Source: Pempheris klunzingeri (lineage: Eukaryota > Chordata > Actinopteri > Acropomatiformes > Pempheridae). From it: DNA of 64,000 bases. The DNA lies in the NCBI RefSeq assembly GCF_042242105.1, contig NC_092029.1, positions 4,075,885 through 4,139,884 on the forward strand. The letters run 5' to 3'. Both the position numbers and the translations under genes were made by a program. A model generated the notes under the pieces. The model was given only the letters and a program-made list of their open reading frames with translations. It was not told the DNA's origin and searched no databases. Positions 24,870 through 40,700 of the stretch are shown one piece after another. Numbering within the stretch: position 1 is the first letter of the stretch; every line of letters begins with the position of its first letter.

Positions 24870-25734
24870 CTTTTATCAGACCACTTCCTTGGAGGGAGAT
24901 GAGTAAATTACTCAGGAAAGTTTGTGTCGCTCTGAGCTCCCAGAAAGGACCGAGCAGGGGGAGGGCGTCTGGAGCGCTGGAAAAGGAGTTCTCAGAAAGT
25001 TTGGTTTGTGATCAGTCTTGACGGAGCATGTGATTTAATCCTCCATCTCCTGGGTGGTCAAGAAAAGGGAGATTTGAAATGTCCAACATAGTCCATGAGG
25101 GCCGGGCTTCGGAGGATGATCTTCTTGGTTTTTGCAGACTTCTCACAGCCCTCTGTATGGTTTATTGTGGTTTTTTTTCCCTGTATGTCGTATGTTCTGA
25201 GAAGGAGAGGACACACAAAGAGAGGAAGAAAAGAGAGTTGAATGCAAAGCGAAGCAGCATTGCTGGTGAAATGGCAGTTATGTCACTGACTGAAAGGGTC
25301 GTCTTTGTCTCTAAACCATGACTGCCCATTGAGGCATAGCAGAGTGCTCCATCCTGAATAACTCCCCAAAATAACGTCATAGTAGTCTGTGGAGTAGAAC
25401 AGTTAACGGCTAGTATATTACAGGCAGCACACTGTACACGATCCATCCTCACACTTTGTACTACCAGGCACAGAGGTTTGCAAGTGGGGGTCAGCGTTTT
25501 ATTCTTTAACAAATCATTGTAGTGTTTTTCAACTAAAAATATGGATATGTTTAAACTGAGAGTCTAAGGAACAAGGGGACTAATTAATGTGTGTTTATTC
25601 ATTTAATTCATCAGGTAAAGAGAAGGCCAAACGTGCTCTGGTACTCAAATGTGAGGATTCAAGCACAAATTTTACAGACTACACAATAAAATAGGCAAAA
25701 AAAAATTTGTTGATAATCAATTTGTAAGCAGATG

Positions 25735-25915
25735 CTATTTGCACCCAGGTGTAAATAGCCAGTGTGACTAATTACACCCAACCGTATGTTGGAAAGACTT
25801 CTGTGTTTAATGTAGCTTTCCTTTTATATTTGTATTTAACTTATTACCCAAACCATGATCTTTTCCTAAACCTGTTCCACTAGTTTTGGTGCCTAAACCA
25901 TCACATCGTATATCA
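25735..25915 (-). repeat. Dispersed repeat, copy 2 (partner at 3775-3905)
   Basis: On the minus strand this region carries 'ggtttaggcacc', 'gtttaggaaaagatcatgg' and 'aaatacaaatata', in the same order as the plus-strand copy at 3775-3905. Outside these blocks the copies diverge. It lies in the first cnst intron, if exon 1 is at 28.1 kb. Confidence 0.55.
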
Positions 25916-26914
25916 TTTCTTTTTTTACATCTGTGAACCACTAGACTTTTTACGCGTCTCCCCCAATTGTAGCGCCTAATGATGCAAAATGTAAACTTTC
26001 AACCTCATCATATATCATAGGTTGCATGAAGCAGAGTGGCAAATATATGTAGGGAGAACTCTCCATTTCCAGGCCTTTAGTTGATGATTTTATCCAGATG
26101 AACAATGTCTGACGAGGGAAAGGTTTAGTTTCTCGCCTAAGATCATTTCACAGTGAGTTCACAAGGGTGTTTCTTTGCATTTTTACCTGTATCTGAATGA
26201 CCTCTAACGTCTAACCAGTCCTGTCACAGACTTGTCAAGGCTTTGTCTTCTCCATCTTTTCTTTTTATGGATGCTTACTTGCTTCCGCAGAGGGAACCAC
26301 ATGTGCAGTAATGGTGCATTTTTATACACAAGCTTGCAAAAACCACAGATTTATCTCTCAGTTGTGAGAGGCGGGGTAAGTGATGGCTGACACGCTACAG
26401 ATAAAATATGTTTCCGCCTCATGAAACACACATTTTCAGCCTGAGTGGTCTGGGGGCATGAGAGCTGTGTGATACTATGTGTTCACACAGCACGTTAGCA
26501 GTCACATGAAGCTAGTGAATTCTGCAACATGGCATGCGACACAAAGTACAAACGCTGGGAGCAGCGACTGACTCATAGGATGTGTGGCGTAAAATTAAGA
26601 ATGAAGCAGTAGAGGGTAAAGATGTAAATATGTCTGAAGTGTACTAAAACATGAAATGACAGCTCAGGGCTTTTACGTTGTGAGGATTATCATGTGAATT
26701 ACTACATGCTATGTAGATGTTACTGTTTTGTGCCCTTCCTTGGGTATACTTGGATATAATCGTGCCAGTGTTTCGCCTTTTCTCCGCCTATTTAGTACAA
26801 ATATTACAAACTCAACATCTTTGCCAACCATCTTCCAAAGTGGTGATTCAGGTTAAATGTCTTTTTTTCTAGCTCACAGACAGCCAGTGGTCTCCAGATA
26901 GTTTCAGAGAAGAG

Positions 26915-27145
26915 ACATCCCGACATTTTGAGAAATACACTTATTTGCCAGGACACGGTTAGCTTATCTTAGCTTATCTTAGCTTAGCATAAAGACTGAC
27001 AGGCTCCTTATTTAGGAAGCTCTGTGCTGGTAGGCAAAGCCAGGCTAGCTGTGTCCAGCCTGCTAAGCTAAGCGACTAAGCTGAGGCTCCAGCCTCATAT
27101 TTTTAGTACAGCTGTCAGAGTGGTATCGATCTTCCTGTAAGCATA
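26915..27145. mobile_element. Fish MITE/SINE-like element
   Basis: The stretch from 'cgacattttgagaaatacac' through 'cttatcttagcttagcataa' to 'gagtggtatcgatcttcctg' resembles a non-coding element I recall as frequent in percomorphs, with internal 'ttagcttagc' reiterations. Boundaries are approximate and no target duplication was identified. Confidence 0.5.
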
Positions 27146-28111
27146 TTTAATCATATAACCACTGCTTTATTCTTTTATTCGTGCTGTTTGGCATAAAAAA
27201 AGCTTCTCTCTAAAGCCACAGGACATCGTGGACCAGGAGCAAGTTTCAAGTGTTCCATTTTATTTCAAACTACACTGAAACAAAAGTGAACACTGGCAAC
27301 CTTAAAGGTAGAAAACTTCACAATAAGGAATATTCCTTCTAAAACACACACAAACTGTAAACACTCAATCTCAGCTAAATAACAGCTTTTTTACTGCTGG
27401 TGACTGGATCTTAGTTTTCTTTGAGCATGTGAACCTCCTGTTTTGTTTTTGTTTGTTTTCTTTTCAGGTGTTTTTACTTATTTATTCCTAATTATTTTGT
27501 ATTTTATTCCACTTTAGTCGTCTTTGCCATACTCACATCTTAACTCTCTTTAATTCCCCCTTTTGAACATGTCTGTTAACTAATGAAAAGAAATAATTAA
27601 AGTTTTTTTTTTTTTAAATGTCGCACAAGTGGGTGGCCAAGCGTGCGTGCGTGTGCACGTGTCTGCGCTGACCAAAGCGCACATGTGCATCATGAGAGGC
27701 GCGTGAAACCCTCGCGCTCAAATAAACGATTCTATTTTCAGCCAACATACATGTTCAGTGAGCCTTCCTCCCGTTTCTTTAGTCAGTCTCACCTCATGAA
27801 CACCCACGGAGCCTAAAAACACCTCTAGAAGTCAGCTGTCGACTTTACTGCGGGTCTTCCTCTCCTGCTGTCGCTGTGTTATTCCTATTTCTGCAGCCAC
27901 ATCCATCTTAAATCCGCTCTACAGCTACTCTACTTCCTCCTGGTGATTTGGAGAGATATCCAACCCTCCCTGCTGCATTCTCCATGTGATCTAAGGCCAC
28001 ATAAACACGGCACGGCACGGCACAGGACAGTACAGGACAGGACAGGACAGGACGGGGATGCAGGGATGCACTCACCGCTGGATGATGTCTCCCTCCTCGT
28101 CTGCACATCAA

Positions 28112-31489
<3,378 letters not shown>

Positions 31490-31701
31490 TTAGATTTCAA
31501 CTCGGACTCCCTTCAAGGCTTTCTGCTCTGGCGCCTTTCGCCGTCTCTTCTTGTGACGCCTCCTGTTGGTGACGTCGAAGCATGTGACCATCATGACGTT
31601 GGCCTTGCAGAGGCTCAGCCTGTCCTCCAGCCGAGCCGTCACCCCTTCAAGGGCCTCCAGATGCTCCAGGGAGTCCACCTCGAAGGTCTGCCACAGGTCG
31701 A
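31490..31701 (-). CDS. kif26b: kif26b last exon with a basic C-terminal extension
   Basis: The exon enters after acceptor CTCTGCAG with two bases completing Phe. It encodes [19 protein letters not shown] then [18 protein letters not shown], which closely matches the KIF26B C-terminus. Human KIF26B, as I recall it, stops at that RRR. Here about 21 more residues follow, starting [12 protein letters not shown], before TAA at 31490-31492. The added stretch is strongly basic and could act as a nuclear or microtubule-binding signal, which is inference. Confidence 0.88.
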
Positions 31702-34700
31702 CTGCAGAGGGACAGCATAATGAAGCACACTATCGTATGTAGACAATATTAGAGTGAAGTTAAAAGGCCGTAAAAACCGTCTGCTCTGTGTACAAAGTAA
31801 AAAACATAATGTGCTATAGTAGGAAAATACAAACAAGTAGGAGGACGAGGATGCTCCCTCCTGTCCAAATACTGTCAAAATAAAAGCTCATGATTTGTTC
31901 ATTCACTGAAGGTAGAGTTTAAACGACCAGTCAATTAACTGATCAGTTGATCAACAGGGATTAATCAGCAGCTATTGTGATAATCTATTAATGGTTTCAG
32001 GCATTTTTCAAACAAAAATATCATAATTATCTGGTTCCAGCTTCTCCACAGTGTGATCTGTCGCTTAAATCAACATGTTTGACTTTTGGGCTGTTGAACA
32101 GACAAAATGAGCTGTTTGAATAAAGTGATGTGATTTATTGACCAAAACAAAATAATGAATTGATTAAAAAAAATCCTTAGTAATATATATTGACAGGAGA
32201 GGTGTTCCTGAGGTAAGCTTTTATGACTGTATATTTCTTAAATTTATAATATGGCCAAACAAGTATATATTGATTTACTATAGAATAAGTAGAAAAGTAT
32301 TGTTTTGCATGCTAATTGATTCAAAGAGAATAATGTGACTGACACTCTTGGTTCCACTTGGTGGGCTCCAGCATGAGGTTGTGTTTGGCCTGTTCCAGCT
32401 CTCTCCTCAGGTTGCTGTATTTGGCTCGGACCTCTGAGATCCTCTGCTGACGGTGCTCCAAAAACTTCAGCTTGGCACTGAAGCACGCGGGCCCCTGAAA
32501 AGACAAACACACACACACACACTTCACTACTTTTATCTATGTTTGTATAGCATTTAATAGTTTATGGCCAGCTTGTGATTGCTGTTAACTGTCCTCATTA
32601 ATCATCATTGTCAAATAGTTAGAAATTTGCATGTTAACATGTCTATTGTTGTAACATTGTTAACGCTGGGAGAGGTTTTTCTTTTACCTGGTTAAAATGA
32701 AGGACAAATATATATTCAAAATAACAACATGTGCTGTATTGGCTGCAACACAGTGTTTGGTTGAATCATCCACACACACACACACACACACACACTGTGT
32801 TTTTGTGGTTGGATGAACCGCAGCACCTCCCCACTCTCTCTCTCCCTCTCCACCCGCATCATAAACACCATGTTAGGGCAGGGGCGACTCCTCTGGGGAG
32901 GGAGACAAGTCACGTCTGTAGGCTACTAAATACAATTACTAACTGACTGTACTAACCATATTACACGTAAGGGACAACTTTAAAGCTCAGTACATGCATA
33001 TTTTAAAGGGGCATTTCAGAAAACCTCTAAACATGAGGCATGAAGTGCCGCTTCCATTGCTATTATGTTATATTTTAGTCATTTTTATCCCAAATGAAAA
33101 AAGTAATGAAGGAAAATAAATATGTGATAATGTTTCTTTTTCAAATTTACCAACAATGTGTTGTATTTGTTTTACTTACAGGTTTCTTCTCTGTTCTTTG
33201 CTGCAGCACTGACCCAATTTCCCCCATGTGGTCATTAAAATTGTATCAAAGTTGCCGTGCCCGAGACTGGTGGAGGAAGGGAATAGTCTCATGAGGCCAG
33301 ACCTCTCGTCATGGGGACATTACGTCACCGCAAGCACCGTGTTTTGTTTTCAAGCACATTGCAGCTCCAAAAGCAAGGTGGGATCTCTTATTTACTCAGG
33401 GTTAATTCACTGAGCTGTTTAACAACAGCATGCTGCCTCTATACTTCTGTCACTGCACACATGAAACCCGGCAGCTGCCCAGTACAACAGTCTGTTTTTA
33501 CAGCCACTGCAGTGATCAAACCAGACAAACTCTTGATCTGTTGCCTTTAGGCCACTACAGGAGCTGTGCAAAGAGGATTTTTTTAAAAGCAACGCACTGC
33601 ATTATCGTGTCTATCTACAGGCTGTACAGAGACCCTGTCTGAAACATGTCTAGACATTTTAAACATGAATGAGTTTTGAGAGCATTGTTTTTCTATTCAC
33701 TATGACAGCAGCACCTTTTTAATTCCTTGTCAAATGTCAAAAATAAAAATAACAATAAAAATAATTGTAGCTTTCAACATTTTATGTACAAAACTTAAGA
33801 TTTTAATAACTTTAAATAGGTAATTATTCAGTTTGAGTTTTCAGTGATAGCTTTAGAGCAGCAGAAAATATTCAATGTTGATTCAATATATCTGACACTG
33901 AAATAAAAGATGTAACCCACCGACTTTTACACCACTTTTTCACAAGCTACATAACGATTAAGTAACCTCATAAACTAGCTTGGCTTGCAAGTTCCCCCTG
34001 TGGTAGATCCCAATTCAGTTAGCTACAGTCGTTAATCCAAGGGGCTAATTTCTTTTTTAAGATTTTAGTTTGTGTCAGACTCAGAGAGCATTTGAAATTA
34101 CTTTTATAAAGTGACTGGAAAGCTGTAGGCAGCCTGTGCTGCTTACGCCAAAAATATCTGATGATTTGATGACTGAAAAATACCTGAAAATACCTTTTTA
34201 CAACAGACAGCGGTTCTATTATGGTCTTTAATTAGCCAAACTAAAATATTTATTATCATTTTGACCTGTGAAATAGTAAATGTTCAGTGGCTGCTGGATT
34301 ACCTGAATGTTTTCAACCTGCGACTTGGGCTCTTTTTCAAACCTGATGCTGATGTTGACAGGGGGTTTGGAGATATGTCCTACCAGTGCCGTTAATAGAG
34401 GTTGGCAAAGGTCATATTTTACGTAATGCCCTTTAACCTCCTAAAAAATTCAAAATAAACCCAGCACCTGTTTGCCAGCACCTGCTCTTTTCTGCATCCT
34501 CTGCACATTGTCGATCTCATAGACCTTGATCTCGTAGGCCTCTGGGATTCCCCGATCCACCCAGCGAGACCACAGACCGCTAGCCGAGCGTCTCAGGGAC
34601 AGAGGTGTATCATGGGAAAGGCGGCGCTGGTGAGTACCTACAGCAGGGCGAGGCAGAAAGTGCAGTGAGATTCTGTATCTCAGCTTGTTTTCTTTTCTCT

Positions 34701-37700
34701 TCCCCCTTTTTCTGAAGCTTTTCCCCGCCTGCACACAGCGAAACTGTTGAGATATTCTAAATTTATAATGATATTTAAGGTAGTATTGTATTTTAGTCGA
34801 CTATTAATCTGATTTTAAGTGTAGGGTTTGACGTGATCACTTGCCAGTACTGAAACAAAGAGAAGCCACTGCTGCCACTCAATTTAAAAACTTTATTTAT
34901 ATCAATACCAATTTATTCTTGCAATAGATGTACAGCACAGGACATTAACTTAAATTCAGGAACATAGACAAAGATTATGCTGTTGTATGCTATCCGGGGT
35001 CACATTTTTACAAACGAATAAGCCTTCTCATCACAATTATGGATCTACAAGGTGGCTAATATTGGAAATAAGAGTATTACGTTTGTATTATCACCTATTC
35101 TACACTGAAAGCATCATCACTCGTCACAGTAGGTACATTTGTATGATAAATGACGTCTTGTTTCCATTAATGGCCTTCAATGCCCGAGCCATGTGCTAAG
35201 AAGGAGCTGAGAAGACGTTTGCCTGAGGGCAGGACGACCATATTATTCGTAAATGTCAAGACGGGGGACACAATTTGTGCAACTCTCGACTGAATGGACC
35301 CAGACAAAGATTACGCTTTATGCCACCTAAGACATAGAGAATATGTGTATGTGTATGTATGTGTATGTGTATGTAACTGTAATGATATGAGCACAGCTTT
35401 CATCTGAATGTAGATGAGTTAATTAGGTAACGAGACGCTTAAGGAGAAATTAAGCACAGACAGAAGTGAAGCACCAATTTAACAGCAGATGATTCTTGGA
35501 GACTTTAAATTCATGTGCTCATCCGGCACAATCTCATGTTTTAATTGCTCCATTAGACGTTTACACAATATTAACCAACAAAATGCCATAAAAGGTTTCT
35601 CAGTGTATTCTTCTGTTAGTATTGTTAGTATGCACACACCCATCTTTATTATTTACTGTATCAGCCAAACACTCAGTTCAATTCATTTCAGGATTCATGC
35701 TGCCATGAGTAAGAGTGTGTTCATATATTAATGATGTGACCTCCGACACAATTAGGCTTTTAATGCCAGTAAGGAAACTAGGTCTGAGTGTCATCTCCAG
35801 TTAATGTCACATTAATATGTTATGTGGTCAGATTACAAACCCAGAAAATATGATGGTGGAGCTTTTGTTCATAAAAAATGTGTTTATGGTTTGAAAATTC
35901 AATATTCTAGATCGTGTCTAGAGAAGAATTTCTATGGCAGATTAATGCTTTGTCAGATAATAATCTCACTTTTAAAAGTTATTTACTTTTATTAAGATCA
36001 AACAGTTTACTGGACTGGAATGAAATTTACACAAGATTTACCGTATGAATTCTTCAGATTATACTATTGCATTTTATTGGATTGGTGTGGATGTGGCAAC
36101 ACACCATTGGGACACTGCAGGTTCAAAACATCAGGATATAAAAGTCTCTGCATTACCATGTAACAATAATAAAAAAATTGACAATCAGGTTATCATGAAG
36201 ATGCCCAATGTGCGTGCTAACTTTAGACTTTTTTGAGGCTACACGTGATGAGCACTTGGCACATGGATTAGGATCTGACCTCTCCAGAGGAGAAGGTGAT
36301 CCTGTTTAGTTCATAAAAGGCCATTTATTCCAGGTGTTTTACCTGTGTTGCCTCTCCTCCGAGATGATCGGCTGCTGCGAGCCACACTGAGGAGAGAGCC
36401 GCTCCTGTCGCTGACAGAATCTCTGGTTGAGGTGCTGCTGCCTGTGGCTTCACTGTCCCTCACCATGCTGTCATATCCACTGCTCACCATACTGCTCCTG
36501 TTGGAGAAATGCAGGGATGTCTTCCCCATAGCTGGTGGCAGATCTCCACTCAACACACTGGTGGTGTCACTCGCGTGCCCACTCAGGTGATCAGGCATAC
36601 GGGGAGCGGTCACCCGGCTGTACGGCGAGGGAAGAGGGGTCAATTGGTCCAGTCCTCCTGAGGTGGGGCTGGAGGCCTTTTCCTTAAGGAGGTCAGAGAT
36701 CCGGCCGTTTACAAACCCCTGAATGGCAGATTTTGTGGATGAGCACGTAGAGCTCTGGCTCGGAGTCCGACTGATGGAGTGATAGGACCGTGGAGGGGAA
36801 GAGGACAGAAAGGAGGATGTCCGCTCAAAGCTGACAGTTTTACTGTCCGGGGAAAGACTGGCACTGCGGTTGACTGACTGCCGCAGACATTTGTGTGGAA
36901 GACTGAGGTTCTTGATGCTTGGGGCGGACAGTCGACGGACTTTAGGGCTAGCCATCTTAAGCTTCCCCACAGCAGAGAGCTTGGAGTGGGTGTGCCTAGC
37001 AGATTGGGTGGCATGGTTTTCAGGAAAGAAGTGATGACTCTGGTCAGGCCGAGGATTCTTCCTGGGGTTCCTGCTAGCCCTTGGTAAAGTATAATCTCCC
37101 TCATTATTTCCTTTATAAACTCCCTTACAAGCCCCATCAATACTCCCCTTAGAGCTCATAGAGCTGTTACTACTCCCTCTATGCAGAGTTGTCCCTATGG
37201 CCCTTGGGGCTCTCTCAAGGGAATTAGTCCTGGACGCCAGCTGCTCCAGTTTGGCACTGAAAAGCCTGCCACTGTCCTCAATGGGCGACTTCAGCCTCAC
37301 ACTCATATTATCATGTTTCATTGTTAGACTTGAGGTCTCAAACAAAGATTCGACACCCTTTCTGGGAGCACTGCTAGCATGCTGTTTGTACTCTGTTCCA
37401 TGTTTCCGAGGAGAGACGTGGAGGTTTTGGTTCGCTGGGGAGTGCTGTCTGCCCTGCCTCCTCTCCAGAGTTACCCCTGGGCTGCACGGGGTGGATGACG
37501 TCACCCCCCTCGGGTCTCTGTGGTCGTCTGCCATGTGACCGCCACGGTGGCTGTCCTGGTGGTTAGCATTATGCCAGCCTCTTGGCAAACTACCTGTTCT
37601 AAAGGTAGCAGAAGCGGTTTCTTGGCAACCAGGTGAAACACAAACTCCCCTGGGGGCGTTCCCGACACGCCTGGAACCGATTTCTCCCCCTTCTGAGCCC

Positions 37701-40700
37701 CTTGGAGCATTAGTGGAAATGACACGCTCCTTGTCTCTAGGGTGGCTCTTGTCTGTATTTCTCTTTCCACACATTTTGTTTGATTCGCTGCAGAAAGCTG
37801 AATCTTCCAAGACCATTTGGTGATAAGAACTTTGGCTAAAAGGTGACTCGCTTACTTTGTCAGACTTTTTGGCGTGTGTCTCAGAAGCGAAAGTCCCACT
37901 CCTCTTCTCAGGAGCCGTCCTACCTTCTGGACATTTGACATTATTCCCTCTGCACTCAGACTTGACTCCCTTAGAAGTGTTATGAGGATTTTCTTTTTCT
38001 GTAGCATCATCCAACTCACCATCCATATCTGTATTCATCAGCATGGGATTTATAAATGAGGGTAAGAACCTCTTTTCCCTTCTGAATTGAGGCTGGGGCT
38101 TTTCAGTGCTAGCCTCTGCAGCTACAGCTTGAACAGCAGAGCTTTTGTTTGTATTAGAGGGACCTGTGGCTACAGTTTCATCGCTGACATTGCTGATTAT
38201 CCTTATTGGTTGAGAGCTGACGGAGCCATGAGCGTGTGCCTGGGATTGGGCAGTGTCTCTGATACAAATAATGTTTCCACCTGTCCTCCCTCTGTCTGAT
38301 GCTCCACTGATGGTCACCTCCTCCACCATCGAGAAGACAAGTTCATCTTGACCCTTTAGGTCCAGAGGCTGTTGAACGGTTACTGTGATGGTGGCCTTCA
38401 TTTCTTTAATGTCTTCTGTGGGGCGATTAGGTAAGACATCAGCAAGTATGACACTGGTAGCTAAGGAGTGTGAAGATGAGCAGGAGGAGGAAGGAGATAT
38501 GGGGGAGCTCTTGCCAACTGGTGAGGTCCTTTTGCCTGGTTTGAACCAATCAGCAGCTTCACGACTTTCCTGTTGACGTGTAGACTGAATTGCATGGGAA
38601 CTGATGACAGCTCTGCCCTGAGCGTCCACGTCAAAGCCCCGAGAGGAGAGCTTATCATCTTTTTTGGGCTGCTCAGAGCGACAGGTCACATTAAGAGTTT
38701 GATTCAGCAGTTCCTCGCTGGAACTGGTTGCACTGCACTCCTCACAGTCATAGAGACCTGAATCCTCCCTTTGAAAACTGTCTCCAGGGAAGGCACCATC
38801 TGTCTGCTGCTCTCCAGCAGAGGTCTGCGTGCTGCCTAACCCCTGATTCAATAACACCTGTGGTGCCTCTGATGACTCAGTGTCCGTCTGTTTGCCTGTG
38901 TCTTTCTGAGGTTGTGATTTGGTTGGGACATTGTTAACAGAGGGGCCTTTTGAGGAAGACTTGAGCACATCTGTTGTCGTCTCACTTCCATCAATACAGC
39001 CCAAACGCTCTTGAAGTTCAGCAAATGTGTCACATTTAAGACAGTCCCGGCCTGACTCCTTCGTGTCTGCTTTAAGCACTTCAATATTCCCTTGAACAGT
39101 TTCCTCAGCCCTCTGCTGAGGAATCCTCAGAAGCTCTTGGAGCAGAGCGGTAAACTCCGGGTCATCCATGTCGGCCTTGTTAGGATGCAAAGAGGGTATG
39201 ATGGGTACGAATTCAGGCTGTGCCAGTCTTGAGGTTGCTCTGGAGTGGACCAAGCCGTCTGAGTCTAGTTGGATGACTGTATCACAGGACTGGTCACTAC
39301 TGGAGCGCTCATCCAATTCACCACGGAAACGGAAACGAGGGGTGTCGACGTCTACCTCCTCAGAGGAGTGGAACGCCCGCAGGGACAAAGACTGAGGCCC
39401 CCTCTCATAATCTTTAGTCAAACTCCTCCCACAAGGGGAACAGGAGGTGGACTGCTGTTGGACAAAGATGAATTGTGGAGTTAGTTCAAGGAACAGGACA
39501 ATCTAAAACATAAATCAGTGAATAAATGCACTGGGAACAATCACATGGTAAGACAGTACGTACAGTAAGTTTTAAAACTCACTTGTTCAAATAGGGCATC
39601 AACAATGTGACGTAGTAAATTGGTAGAAAGACATTACAGGACATGTATGCTACCTTTGTCCTCTTCTGCGTCCTGCGGATGCGAGAAGCCAGCTGGATGG
39701 TGGATAAGGTCTCTTGAAGGTGCGCCCATGAATCAGTAACCTGAGCGATTACTGTGGTGTGGCAATTAACATGACCCAAGGACTCTCGAAGAAGCATAGT
39801 CAGCTTATTGCCCCTATGCAGAGACAGTGGAAATGTCCAGACATTAACTCAAAGGATGCGCCAGTCATTTTAAGGCAAGGCACTGCAGGTGAAGGCTAAA
39901 AGATTTAACTGATTTCTCCATGAAACTTCCCCAATTACTTATATTAAGACATTTTATCAGATTTTCTGAAATTGTATGTTTAAATATGCAAATTAGGCAT
40001 AATCTAATTAAATATGTGATAATTTAAACATTAAACATTCAAAAGTCTTTTTAATTTTGTTGACACATTAGAGAAAATTTTAGATATCCTTTTTTCTCAC
40101 TTCATGAATCTGAAAATACTGTCAACAGCCATGAAGAAAAAAACTATTTTCACCATGTTTTTAGGAATAAAATGTTTTATAAGTCAGGCTAAATCAATGA
40201 TATATGAGCAAGCCCTTTAGTAAAAACCTTCAGAATATAGACAGGAATAAAACTGGGAAGTTTGGTGCATGTAGGTGCTGCTGAAGTGGAGATTTCTGGC
40301 TGAGAGTGGGAGAAAAAACGGCTTGGAAAGAGAAATCTACAGGCACAACTGACAAAGAGCATCAAGATAAACAACTTAATTTGTACTTGGACCACTAGAA
40401 GAGGACGTGTTATAGAAACAACATAGTCTAAAATCTCAAATTTGACCGGTGCATTGTCTGTAGTGTCTCGGCTTAATCTCCAAGCAGCTAAATCTAACAA
40501 TTTTCAAATGATGAATTTGTAGTTATTGAAGTTTGTTAGTTAACAAGTATAAAATGTCTTACAGGCAAAGATCGGTCTAATTGTGGAAACTAAATTACAA
40601 GATCAACAGTCAAATCAACTTAAGCTAACTGTCAAAACATCAGTGCAATGACTCTCCAACAATGTACAGCAAAATGTTGACACGTGAATATTGTGGAGTT

